DNA of 17,454 nt from an uncultured Erysipelotrichaceae bacterium (GCA_902795525.1 CADBLN010000176.1:1-17454); one strand, 5' to 3'; positions 1 through 6,627 are shown, numbered from the stretch's first letter. Translations and numbers: made by a program. Notes: generated by a model from the letters alone, not told the origin.

Positions 1-2
1 CT

Positions 3-185
3 GCAATAGGCACTGCAACTAATAACATAGGATTATGGCTACCAGTCGGCTTGTGTCTTGGCGTAGCTTTGGGGAGTGCATTTAATAAGGACAAAGACAA
101 TGAAGACGAGAATATTGATTCTACGTTAGAAAAACTAGATGAGACCTTAGAGGAGTTAGATGAATCCAATGAGGAATTGTTCTAG
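3..185 (+). CDS. C-terminal end of a Gly-rich small membrane protein (partial at window start)
   Basis: An open frame enters from the left edge and ends at TAG 183-185, giving 60 residues of a C-terminus. The first half is one hydrophobic, Gly/Ala-rich segment (residues about 1-27, with GLWLPVGLCLGVALGSAF) of the kind found in glycine-zipper membrane proteins of Firmicutes. The second half is a highly acidic tail with repeated ExLDE units (roughly residues 40-58), likely cytosolic and helical. No catalytic motif is visible. The function is unknown. The start and any upstream partner lie outside the window. The frame bias and the hydrophobic-then-acidic layout make it a real gene end rather than a chance frame, but the family assignment is only by general appearance. 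Confidence 0.55.
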   Translation, partial: AIGTATNNIGLWLPVGLCLGVALGSAFNKDKDNEDENIDSTLEKLDETLEELDESNEELF

Positions 186-224
186 TTTAGAAAATCGTGA
201 TTTGGCGAGGTGGGAATAAAGGAT

Positions 225-446
225 GATTTTGGAATCAATGAAATGCTGGAAATGCAGAGAACTCTGTAAGAAAAATACAAAGATAAATGGAAGCCGATAA
301 ATCCCGAGCGCGGTAAGGATTAACTGTTATGGATGATTGGTGAAATCGGTGAAGTTATTGATATCATTAAAAAACATGGTGGAGATGCAGTGAGTCAGGA
401 TAAAGAATTGAAATCGCATCTCATTGAAGAAATGGCGCACATTTGA
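225..446 (+). pseudogene. Decayed MazG-like nucleotide pyrophosphohydrolase gene
   Basis: One frame reads like the N-terminal two thirds of the small all-alpha MazG-like pyrophosphohydrolase family: MLEMQRTL at the start, then EKYKDKW, then LLWMIGEIGEVIDIIKKHGG, then SHLIEEMAHI. It is broken by three in-frame stops: TAA at 273-275, TAA at 327-329 and TGA at 444-446. The first ExxE metal-site motif (EIGE) survives. The second, normally EExxD, reads EEMAH, so a metal ligand is also lost. Similarity ends at about 446 and the expected C-terminal part (DVLMYFND-like) is absent. Intact members are thought to hydrolyse (d)NTPs as house-cleaning enzymes. No functional product is expected here. The family call rests on remembered pattern, not an alignment. 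Confidence 0.7.
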
Positions 447-477
447 TTTGGTCCCCAAAATCCATAAACAGAATGGC

Positions 478-511
478 AAAACAGGCGAGACCGCTATGGT
501 CACGCCTGTTT
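478..511 (-). terminator. Long hairpin, probable terminator for thyA
   Basis: Bases 479-487 (AAACAGGCG) pair with 503-511, and 489-492 (GACC) pair with 498-501. The two helices are separated by a single A/A mismatch and close on a 5-base loop (GCTAT), giving 13 base pairs in all. Read on the minus strand the stem is followed by TTTT, so it suits an intrinsic terminator about 120 bases beyond the thyA stop. Read on the plus strand only a short T-run follows, so it may work weakly in both directions. Confidence 0.6.
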
Positions 512-592
512 CATATCCTTTTGAGCCAATAATTGCTGCCTCAAATCAGCTTTCTTATGAAGTGCTGCTCGATGCTTTTTTGTGTAAGTGGT
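500..592 (-). pseudogene. Minus-strand C-terminal coding remnant of unknown gene
   Basis: On the minus strand a frame of 30 codons (about 592 down to TGA at 502-500) reads YTKKHRAALHKKADLRQQLL then AQKDMKQA. It looks like a basic helical C-terminus. A stop codon lies directly upstream in frame and there is no ATG or GTG start with a ribosome binding site, so it is not a complete gene. Its stop codon sits inside the hairpin at 479-511, a typical position for a gene end with its own terminator. I infer that the 5' part was deleted, perhaps when the thyA gene came to lie next to it. I do not recognise the protein family. Confidence 0.35.
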
Positions 593-613
593 AATCTATT
601 AAATTACTAAGCG

Positions 614-627
614 CCTATAATTATAGG
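614..627. repeat. Perfect 14-bp AT-rich palindrome just after thyA
   Basis: CCTATAATTATAGG is a perfect palindrome with no loop, ending 3 bases from the thyA stop codon. It contains TATAAT on both strands. It could be a protein site or chance in AT-rich DNA, and it is a poor terminator because it has no T-run. Confidence 0.25.
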
Positions 628-630
628 TAT

Positions 631-1479
631 CTATACCGCAATAGGAATGTTTGTTATTTGTTCACCGTGTTGATAATTTTCAACATGTAAATCATCTGTA
701 GTAAAGTCGTAGAAATTCTTAACTTCAGGATTTAACCATACTTTAGGTGCAGGATATTCTTCTCTTGAAATTAATTCCTTAATCAAGTCGATGTGTCTAT
801 CGTAGATATGAGCATCAACAATACAATGAATTAGCTCTCCTGCAATCATGTCGTTTACTTGGGCTACCATCATCAACAACAAAGAATATTGAACTACATT
901 CCAGTTATTAGCAGCCAAGATGTCTTGTGACCTTTGGTTTAAGACAGCATTTAGCACTTTGTTGCCATCTTTATCTTTGGTAACATTGTAAGTCATGCTA
1001 TAAGCACAAGGCTCAAGATGACCTCCATCTAAATACTGAGGAATAAACATATTGGTAATTATTCTTCTTGAGTAAGGATTCTTCTTGATTTCTTTCAGCA
1101 CAAAATCCATTTGATCTAATTGTTCACCATTTCGAGAATCTTTTTGACCAATTACATATCCATAGCAAGTTCCAATTGAACCGTCTTCATCAGCCCAAGC
1201 ATCCCAAATGTGAGGCTTTAAATCATGGATGTTGTTGCTTTTCTTTTGATAGATCCACAAGATTTCATCCATCGCACTTTTAATGGCAGTCCTTCTTAAG
1301 GTTAAGGCAGGGAACTCCTCCCTTAAGTCATATCTATTGATGACTCCAAACTTTTTGATAGTGTAAGCCTTTTCTTTGGTGTCTTCCCAAATTGGCCTGA
1401 CATTACCATCGCTAGTGTCTGTACCATTCTCTAAAATATCTTGGCACATTTGTTTAAAAAGTTTATCAGCTTTACTCAT
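631..1479 (-). CDS. thyA: Thymidylate synthase
   Basis: The 282-residue product is full length for the long ThyA form of Firmicutes. It converts dUMP to dTMP using 5,10-methylenetetrahydrofolate, in the cytosol. Visible landmarks are KKFGVINRYDL (42-52), the NNIHDLKPHIWDAWADE block (82-98), RRIITNMF (138-145), the nucleophile Cys158 in LEPCAYSM, the NQRSQD phosphate site (181-186), NNWNVVQY (191-198), DAHIYDRH (222-229) and the C-terminal NIPIAV that closes over the active site. The ATG is preceded by GAGGGA at 9 bases. No dihydrofolate reductase gene is adjacent in the window. It is divergent from the pantothenate genes. Confidence 0.96.
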   Translation of the reverse strand: MSKADKLFKQMCQDILENGTDTSDGNVRPIWEDTKEKAYTIKKFGVINRYDLREEFPALTLRRTAIKSAMDEILWIYQKKSNNIHDLKPHIWDAWADEDGSIGTCYGYVIGQKDSRNGEQLDQMDFVLKEIKKNPYSRRIITNMFIPQYLDGGHLEPCAYSMTYNVTKDKDGNKVLNAVLNQRSQDILAANNWNVVQYSLLLMMVAQVNDMIAGELIHCIVDAHIYDRHIDLIKELISREEYPAPKVWLNPEVKNFYDFTTDDLHVENYQHGEQITNIPIAV

Positions 1480-1505
1480 AATTGTTTCCCTCGATTACAC
1501 CATTA

Positions 1506-1511
1506 ATTATA
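1506..1511 (-). promoter_or_regulatory. Probable -10 box of the thyA promoter
   Basis: Minus-strand TATAAT (a perfect -10) lies 26 bases upstream of the thyA ATG, which would give a 5' leader of about 20 bases. No good -35 is seen 16-18 bases further up, since that stretch is T/A-rich, so the call rests on the -10 alone. Confidence 0.4.
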
Positions 1512-1596
1512 CAAGAAAAAGTTTAAAATAAATAAGCAGTTATGAACAAAGAAACATTATTCTCTATTCTCTTGAATAAGATTAGAGATTTTTAAG

Positions 1597-1625
1597 TTGT
1601 ATTAATGGGAAGAAAACATTAAAAT
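1597..1625 (+). promoter_or_regulatory. Probable promoter of the panT-coaX unit
   Basis: TTGTAT (1597-1602) and TAAAAT (1620-1625, 5 of 6 to consensus) are spaced by exactly 17 bases. Transcription would start near 1632, giving a leader of about 70 bases before the panT ATG. The -35 match is weak (3 of 6). Confidence 0.4.
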
Positions 1626-1644
1626 ATTGATGGTATTTAAATGA

Positions 1645-1697
1645 ATCATATCCCTATCAGGGGCGTGAAGAGCGTACTACGGGAATGATACAGGAGG
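1645..1697 (+). ncRNA. Candidate structured leader upstream of panT
   Basis: In the predicted leader, 1645-1654 pairs with 1681-1689 to form a 9-bp helix (ATCAT plus TCCC against GGGA plus ATGAT) with a single bulged A at 1650. Inside it a small stem is possible (1659-1664 with 1672-1678, bulged A1676, loop GTGAAGA). A competing hairpin CCCT-ATC-AGGG (1652-1662) uses the same C residues. The helix ends 3 bases before the AGGAGG at 1692-1697, a position suited to control of translation. Vitamin S components are often under riboswitch control. The folding is by eye only, and no known riboswitch class was recognised. Confidence 0.3.
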
Positions 1698-1702
1698 TAA
1701 AT

Positions 1703-2287
1703 ATGAACAATTTAAAGACTAAGAAGTGGGTTGGGACAGCCTTATTGGGTGCCTTGATTGTGGTGTTACAAACATTCGCAAGCGGCATCAAAATAGGAAC
1801 TTTTACACCCACTTTATCATTGATTCCAATCATTATTGGGGCCATCGTTTATGGACCTTTGGCTGGAGCAATTTTAGGCCTTGTTTTTGGGGCGGTAGTT
1901 TTTGTGGCAGTATTATCAGGTGCAGAAGCTATGAGCACCATGATGTTAGGCCATAATGCTTTTGCGACTTTATTTGTGTGTTTGTTTAAAGGGGCAATGG
2001 CAGGTTATGTGCCAGGACTCATTTACAATGCATTAAAGGAGAAAAATGAGTTACTTGCGACAACTTTAGCAGCGATTGCAGCACCAGTGATGAATACCGG
2101 GATTTTCTCTATTGCTCTTTTAACTGTTTTCAAACCAATTGCTGAACAGTTTGCAACAATGTTAAATTTTGCGGGAGCAGGGCATTTTATCGTTTTAGGA
2201 ATAATTGGAACAAACTTCTTATTTGAATTGGCTGTTAATGTGGTTCTTGTTCCAGTAGTTAAAAGAGTTATTAAAGCAATTGATTAG
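1703..2287 (+). CDS. panT: ECF transporter S component, probably pantothenate-specific
   Basis: The 194-residue, strongly hydrophobic protein has about six membrane segments (roughly 8-28, 38-56, 56-72, 85-105, 118-142, 160-188) and the small size typical of ECF-family S components, which bind a vitamin and dock on a shared EcfA/A'/T energising module. Known S proteins carry an AxxxA contact in the first helix, and TALLGALI at 12-19 fits that region. It sits 9 bases upstream of the pantothenate kinase gene, which supports pantothenate as substrate. I chose the ATG at 1703, which has AGGAGG five bases upstream. An earlier in-frame ATG at 1685 would swallow that site and has none of its own. 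EcfA and EcfT are not in the window. Substrate is inferred from context. Confidence 0.82.
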   Translation: MNNLKTKKWVGTALLGALIVVLQTFASGIKIGTFTPTLSLIPIIIGAIVYGPLAGAILGLVFGAVVFVAVLSGAEAMSTMMLGHNAFATLFVCLFKGAMAGYVPGLIYNALKEKNELLATTLAAIAAPVMNTGIFSIALLTVFKPIAEQFATMLNFAGAGHFIVLGIIGTNFLFELAVNVVLVPVVKRVIKAID

Positions 2288-2296
2288 GAGTATAGG

Positions 2297-3061
2297 ATGT
2301 TATTAGCGATTGATATGGGTAATTCCAACATTGAAGTTGGGTTGTTGGACAATGAACAGATTTTGTTTTCAGAGCGCATTGCCACAGATGTAAATAAAAC
2401 AGCAAGTGAATATGCAGTTTTGTTGCATGCCTTATTGGAGATTAGAAAAGTTGAGATTAATAAAATAGAGGGAGCAATCATTTCTAGTGTTGTTCCTCCA
2501 CTTACTTATGAATTAAGAGAAGCAGTTAAAAATGTAACATCAGTAAGTGCATTGATTGTGGGACCAAATCTAAAAAGTGGTATAAAGATTAAAATTGAAG
2601 ATCCTAAATCACTAGGGGCAGATTTGTTGGTTGGAGCTGTAGCTGCAAAGCAACTCTATGGTTCACCAGCCATCATTATTGATATGGGAACAGCATCAAC
2701 AATAACCGTTGTGGATAAAGAAGATAGTTTTATTGGGGGAGTTATTATGCCAGGAGTTGGAGTTTCTCTCAACGCATTAACAAACGAGACTTCCAAATTG
2801 CCTAAGATAGATTTAACAACTCCAAAGAAAGTAATTAATACGACTACGGTTGAGTGTATGCAAAGTGGCATTGTTTATGGACAGGCTTCATTGCTAGATG
2901 GCATGATTCAAAAGATGAAAAAGGAATTAGGTTATGATTGCAAAGTCATTGCTACTGGTGGCTTAGCAAAGCTAATTGTTCCTTATTGCCAGCAGGAGAT
3001 AATTCTGGATAACGATTTGATGTTGAAGGGATTGAGGATTATCTACAATAAAAATAGATAG
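2297..3061 (+). CDS. coaX: Type III pantothenate kinase
   Basis: CoaX phosphorylates pantothenate with ATP, the first step of coenzyme A synthesis. The 254 residues match the usual length. Seen are the N-terminal phosphate loop DMGNSNIEVG (6-15), GADLLVGAVAA (107-117) with Asp109 as the expected catalytic base, the second ATPase-fold motif DMGTAST (129-135), GGVIMPGVG (147-155), the TTTVECMQSG stretch (182-191) and ATGGLA (219-224). This is the ASKHA-fold type III enzyme, not sensitive to CoA feedback in characterised members. AGGAG lies six bases before the ATG. It is co-transcribed with the S component upstream, pairing uptake with trapping of the vitamin. The stop codon is part of the terminator hairpin. 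Confidence 0.96.
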   Translation: MLLAIDMGNSNIEVGLLDNEQILFSERIATDVNKTASEYAVLLHALLEIRKVEINKIEGAIISSVVPPLTYELREAVKNVTSVSALIVGPNLKSGIKIKIEDPKSLGADLLVGAVAAKQLYGSPAIIIDMGTASTITVVDKEDSFIGGVIMPGVGVSLNALTNETSKLPKIDLTTPKKVINTTTVECMQSGIVYGQASLLDGMIQKMKKELGYDCKVIATGGLAKLIVPYCQQEIILDNDLMLKGLRIIYNKNR

Positions 3062-3093
3062 AGCAAGATTTTTACTAATCTTGCTCTATTTTA
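3058..3093. terminator. Bidirectional intrinsic terminator between coaX and the nuclease operon
   Basis: ATAGAGCAAGATT (3058-3070) is perfectly complementary to 3077-3089 across a 6-base loop (TTTACT), a 13-bp stem. TTTT follows on the plus strand (beginning at 3089). On the minus strand the stem is followed by CTATTTTTAT. It overlaps the coaX stop codon and lies between two converging genes, so it can end transcripts from both sides. Confidence 0.88.
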
Positions 3094-3101
3094 AAGTGAT
3101 G

Positions 3102-3920
3102 TTATAAATACTTTTCAACTTCTTTCTTTGTGGTGTCAAAGGTCTTTGTTACAAGTTTGACAATTTCTGCCTTAGAAGAATCAGGCTTAGCAATCTTAAG
3201 CAATTCAATTGCATTTTGGATAGAAACGGCTTTTTCTTCAGCACGACCCTCAGCACGTCCTTCATCTTTTAATTCATCCATAATTCTACACATATGAATC
3301 TGACCCTCCTTTGCTTCCTTGAAATGTTTGACTCTTTCTCTTAATGGCTCAAGATACATTTCATCTGGATTACTACACCAAAAGTCGTGAACTAGCATTC
3401 CAATGTCATCACTGCCTTTGTAGGAGCCGTTGACATATATGATATGTTCTTTGTCATCAAAGAGACTTTTATCATCTTCAATTATAACACGTTCAATGTG
3501 GTAAATTGGGTGTTTTTTCTTGAAAAAATCAGTTTCTGTAAAAATGATTACATAAGACTCTGGCAGCATTTCCCAATCTTCACCAGGCTGTAAAGAGCTT
3601 GCATCTAACATACTGCTGTTATATCTGGCTCTTTTGGTTTTTGCGCCAGCTTCATCCTTTTGAATCTCGATGTTATAAATAATTCCATTAGAATCAATTG
3701 CCGTAATATCCAAACGAATTGATTTGCCATGTAGATTTGTTAGAACATCCTGGGTTTTGACAGAAACAACTGATAAAGCAGAATTGTTCAGAATTATTCT
3801 TAAAATACATTGTGTTGCTTCAATGTGATTATCAAATACTACTGACATGAAAGTGTCATCAAAAAGTTTAAATCTCCTAATAGCCGCTAAATACTTTTCT
3901 TTATCTTTGGCTTTAATCAA
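3102..3920 (-). CDS. Rpn/PDDEXK_2-family PD-(D/E)XK nuclease (transposase-like)
   Basis: The 272 residues follow the layout of this family: an N-terminal block with FKLFDDTFMSVVFDN (17-31), the nuclease core RLDITAIDSNG then YNIEIQ (69-87; Asp71, Glu85 and Gln87 as the expected D-ExQ metal site), the RARYNSSMLDASSLQPGEDW stretch (97-116), YVIIFTETD (123-131), and a charged helical C-terminus. Characterised relatives (E. coli RpnA) are DNA endonucleases that stimulate recA-independent recombination. Others are labelled transposases. The start is TTG, overlapping the upstream gene's TGA in TTGA. The first ATG (residue 25) would cut into the conserved block. Residues 220-227 are a tandem EGRA-EGRA (12-base units at 3240-3263), a slippage-prone site common near the C-terminus of such genes. 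No terminal inverted repeats are seen, so mobility is not shown. Confidence 0.85.
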   Translation of the reverse strand: MIKAKDKEKYLAAIRRFKLFDDTFMSVVFDNHIEATQCILRIILNNSALSVVSVKTQDVLTNLHGKSIRLDITAIDSNGIIYNIEIQKDEAGAKTKRARYNSSMLDASSLQPGEDWEMLPESYVIIFTETDFFKKKHPIYHIERVIIEDDKSLFDDKEHIIYVNGSYKGSDDIGMLVHDFWCSNPDEMYLEPLRERVKHFKEAKEGQIHMCRIMDELKDEGRAEGRAEEKAVSIQNAIELLKIAKPDSSKAEIVKLVTKTFDTTKKEVEKYL

Positions 3921-4216
3921 GATGCTTCACCAGTACTCGCAATAAAACTAATCCTCTCAGCAATAATCTTATTTGTCTCATTTTCGCTTGCCTCTAAGCG
4001 TCCTTTAATAGCCACTACCGTACCTTCTCGATAATGGGATATGGCTGTTTCCGCAATGCCTCGCCACAACTGCACCGTAAAGATATCGCTTGTTATTACA
4101 CCTTCTTCATTTCTAAAAGGTTTTTCAACTTTCATTTTAAATGTCGCATTTCGGTTATTGCTTTCTGATTGTTTAGGTAATTCATATACTGTGCCAATTA
4201 AAATAATCTGGTTCAT
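3917..4216 (-). CDS. Short single-stranded-DNA-binding (SSB-like) protein
   Basis: A 99-residue OB-fold protein of the SSB family: MNQIILIGTV at the N-terminus, TFKMKVEKPF (25-34), SDIFTVQLWRGIAETA (43-58, with the usual aromatic Trp51), then EGTVVAIKGRLEAS (64-77) and ISFIAS at the end. Housekeeping SSB is longer and ends in an acidic tail that recruits repair proteins. This protein stops after the OB fold, so it is probably an accessory SSB. A strong AGGAGGAC lies upstream of the ATG. Its stop overlaps the start of the nuclease gene by four bases (TTGA), so translation of the two is probably coupled and they may work on the same DNA substrate. That functional link is inference. Confidence 0.82.
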   Translation of the reverse strand: MNQIILIGTVYELPKQSESNNRNATFKMKVEKPFRNEEGVITSDIFTVQLWRGIAETAISHYREGTVVAIKGRLEASENETNKIIAERISFIASTGEAS

Positions 4217-4385
4217 AAAAGTCCTCCTACTAAACTATAGTTTGCAATTTCTAAAATTCCTCAAAAGTTTAAAGTGACTATTCTCAAAATTACTCTGTTG
4301 TGATGATGATTAATAAAAACCTAGAATATTGGTGTTGATAAACAATTGTGATAAACTTTAGTTAGAACTTACGAGGTAATACTAG
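4217..4385. promoter_or_regulatory. Divergent intergenic region between the SSB-like gene and glf
   Basis: This 169-base region must carry promoters for both directions. It holds a perfect palindrome AAACTATAGTTT (4232-4243) just upstream of the minus-strand ribosome binding site, and a direct repeat TGATAAAC at 4336-4343 and 4349-4356 in front of glf. A possible plus-strand promoter is TTGTGA (4298-4303), an 18-base spacer, then TAGAAT (4322-4327). No convincing minus-strand promoter was found. The glf ribosome binding site is GAGGT at 4373-4377. Confidence 0.35.
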
Positions 4386-5489
4386 ATGTACGATTATTTA
4401 ATTGTAGGCAGTGGTTTATTTGGCTGTGTATTTGCGTATGAAGCCACAAAAAGAGGATATAAATGCCTGGTTATTGAAAAAAGAAATCATGTTGGTGGCA
4501 ATGTTTATAATGAGGAGACAGAAGGAGTCAATGTTCATAAATATGGGGCTCATATTTTCCATACTAGTGACGAAGAAGTTTGGGCATATGTTAATGGATT
4601 TGTGAGATTTAATAATTATGTTAATTCTCCTGTTGCAAATTATAAAGGTGAACTATATAACTTACCTTTTAATATGAATACTTTTGCGAGAATGTGGAAT
4701 ATAACCACACCTCAACAAGCTCAAGCAATAATAAAACAACAAAGCGAAGAGATTAAAGGAGAACCAAAGAATTTGGAAGAACAAGCCATCTCTTTGGTAG
4801 GAAGAGATATATATCAGAAACTTGTTAAAGGTTATACTGAAAAACAATGGGGGAGAGATTGTAAGGATTTGCCATCTTTCATTATTAAACGTTTGCCTTT
4901 GCGTTTCACTTTTGATAACAACTATTTCAACGATCCTTACCAAGGGATTCCAATTGGTGGATACAATGTTTTGGTAAACAAGCTGTTGGAAGGAACGGAT
5001 GTCATTTTGAATACTGACTATCTTAGCGATAAAGAATCCTTCAACAAACAAGCTAAGAAGGTTGTTTACACAGGAATGTTAGATGAATACTTTAATAATG
5101 TTTTTGGAAAGTTGGAATATAGAAGCTTAAAATTTGAAACAGAAACAATTGACAGTGATAATTATCAAGGAGTTGCGGTTATGAACTATACCGATAGAGA
5201 AACACCTTATACTAGAATCATTGAGCATAAGCATTTTGAATTTGGAAAGCAAGAAAAGACAGTCATTACCAAAGAATATCCAACTGATTGGCAGGAAGGC
5301 ATGGAGCCTTATTATCCAGTTAATGATGATAAGAATAATGAATTGTTTAACAAATATAAAGAATTAGCCGCACAAGAAGAGAATGTGATTTTTGGTGGTA
5401 GATTAGCTGAGTATAAATATTACGACATGGATAAAGTCATCCGTTCTGCCTTGGATTGTGTCAAAGAGGAATTCAGGGAATTACAATGA
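4386..5489 (+). CDS. glf: UDP-galactopyranose mutase
   Basis: Glf is a cytosolic FAD enzyme that interconverts UDP-galactopyranose and UDP-galactofuranose, the donor for Galf residues in surface polymers. At 367 residues it is normal length for the bacterial enzyme. Visible are the Rossmann FAD loop VGSGLFG (7-13), EKRNHVGGNVY (31-41), the YGAHIFHT motif (53-60), TEKQWGRD and LPSFIIKRLPLRFTFDN with substrate-binding arginines, GGYNVL, and the C-terminal FAD segment GRLAEYKYYDMD near 339-350. GAGGT lies eight bases before the ATG. It opens the polysaccharide locus, and its TGA overlaps the next gene's ATG (ATGA), pointing to one operon and to galactofuranose in the product. Confidence 0.96.
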   Translation: MYDYLIVGSGLFGCVFAYEATKRGYKCLVIEKRNHVGGNVYNEETEGVNVHKYGAHIFHTSDEEVWAYVNGFVRFNNYVNSPVANYKGELYNLPFNMNTFARMWNITTPQQAQAIIKQQSEEIKGEPKNLEEQAISLVGRDIYQKLVKGYTEKQWGRDCKDLPSFIIKRLPLRFTFDNNYFNDPYQGIPIGGYNVLVNKLLEGTDVILNTDYLSDKESFNKQAKKVVYTGMLDEYFNNVFGKLEYRSLKFETETIDSDNYQGVAVMNYTDRETPYTRIIEHKHFEFGKQEKTVITKEYPTDWQEGMEPYYPVNDDKNNELFNKYKELAAQEENVIFGGRLAEYKYYDMDKVIRSALDCVKEEFRELQ

Positions 5490-6592
5490 CTCGAAGAATT
5501 CTAATTGGTTATTTGACAAAAGGTCAAGGAGGTATTGACAGATACCTCAAACAGGTTGTTGAATACCTTGAAGGCGAAGATGTTCAAATTGACTTTCTAA
5601 CCAGTACTAAACAAGATGACGATTTTAAAGAATTCTTAGATAAACATAATTGTCGAGTTTTTCACATCCCTAGTTTGAAGGATTACACTGGTAGAATCGA
5701 AAAGCTCAAACAAATTATGACAAACAATAAATACGATGTTTTATACCTCAATATCTCCACTCTAGCTATGTGGAGAGATTTAAAAGTGGCTAAAGAGTGT
5801 GGTGTCAAGGAGAGGATAGTTCACAGCCACTCTACTGGAATTGATGAGAGTTCTTGGATTAAGCATAAGCTCATATCAATCATGCACAATATTGGTAGAA
5901 AAGAAGTTGTAAAATATGCAACAAAGTTTTTGTGTATTTCCAAACAATCTGCCAAGTGGTTTTATCCAGATGGCTTGGATTATGAAATAGTTTATAATTC
6001 AATAGATTTCCACAGTTTGGAATTTAGCGAAGAATTGAGAAAGCAGACTCGCCAAGAATTAAACATACTTGATGAATATCTGGTTGTTGGTTTTGTTGGA
6101 TTATTTAATTATTCGAAAAATGTATCTTTTCTAGTTGATATCTTCAAGGAATTAAAGAAAAGGCATGAAAAAACGGCTTTATTGCTGGTTGGTGATGGTC
6201 CAGACAGAAAAGAACTTGAAGAGAAAGTAAAAAATGAAGAAATCAGTGATGTTGTTTTTTATGGATATGCCAAGAATAATTTACAATCTCTGTATTCAGC
6301 CATGGATGTGTTTGTACTACCATCACGATTTGAAGGGTTTGGAGTTGTTTGTTTAGAAGCTCAAGCTAATGGGCTAAAATGTCTATTTTCTGATGTTATA
6401 AGTGATGAAGTAGTAATAACGGAGAATGCGGTTAAGTTTTTGAGCGTAGATAAAAGTCCTGAGAGTTGGGCAGAAGATCTTGCAGGTTTTTCATCTTCCG
6501 ATACAAGAAGAGGGAGTAATATAGTTGAGGAAAAAAGAAAACTATTTCAAAAAGAAACTCAAATGTTAATAGTCAAAAGACTGCTAACATAG
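5486..6592 (+). CDS. Glycosyltransferase family 4 (GT-B fold)
   Basis: A 368-residue retaining-type transferase. The N-terminal half has a Gly-rich loop (TKGQGGIDRYL, 11-21) and HSHSTG (113-118). The C-terminal donor domain shows VGFVGLFNYSKN (201-212), LLLVGDGPD (232-240), VVFYGYAKN (256-264) and the signature PSRFEGFGVVCLEAQANG (279-296) with the EX7E pair Glu283 and Glu291. The start is the ATG overlapping the glf stop, preceded by AGGGA. A TTG 30 bases earlier is also in frame but has no comparable site. There are no membrane segments, so it acts on lipid-linked intermediates at the inner face. Acceptor and donor cannot be read from sequence. The position next to glf makes a Galf transferase possible, not shown. 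Confidence 0.9.
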   Translation: MTRRILIGYLTKGQGGIDRYLKQVVEYLEGEDVQIDFLTSTKQDDDFKEFLDKHNCRVFHIPSLKDYTGRIEKLKQIMTNNKYDVLYLNISTLAMWRDLKVAKECGVKERIVHSHSTGIDESSWIKHKLISIMHNIGRKEVVKYATKFLCISKQSAKWFYPDGLDYEIVYNSIDFHSLEFSEELRKQTRQELNILDEYLVVGFVGLFNYSKNVSFLVDIFKELKKRHEKTALLLVGDGPDRKELEEKVKNEEISDVVFYGYAKNNLQSLYSAMDVFVLPSRFEGFGVVCLEAQANGLKCLFSDVISDEVVITENAVKFLSVDKSPESWAEDLAGFSSSDTRRGSNIVEEKRKLFQKETQMLIVKRLLT

Positions 6593-6627
6593 AATCCTAT
6601 TTGATAATAAGTAGAGTAATTGTTAGA

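Noticed and set aside
444..446. TGA read as tryptophan (recoded genome) in the pyrophosphohydrolase frame
   Set aside because: Two TAA stops are also present, the expected residue here is not Trp, and all intact genes use TGG for Trp and TGA as a working stop.
1685..1702. Earlier ATG for panT
   Set aside because: It has no upstream binding site, and the strong AGGAGG at 1692-1697 lies inside this extension at the right distance from the ATG at 1703.
1657..1845. Minus-strand open frame across the panT start
   Set aside because: It is antisense to the panT membrane protein and to its ribosome binding site. Its hydrophobic look mirrors the coding strand.
3102..4216. SSB-like and nuclease genes as a complete insertion sequence
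   Set aside because: I see no terminal inverted repeats, target duplication or DDE transposase around the pair. The flanking hairpin is an ordinary terminator of coaX.
4662..5051. 129-residue open frame on the minus strand
   Set aside because: It lies wholly inside glf, antisense to a conserved coding sequence, and has no ribosome binding site or family motif.
5456..5485. TTG start for the first GT4 gene
   Set aside because: The ATG at 5486 overlaps the glf stop, has AGGGA upstream, and begins the usual N-terminal strand.
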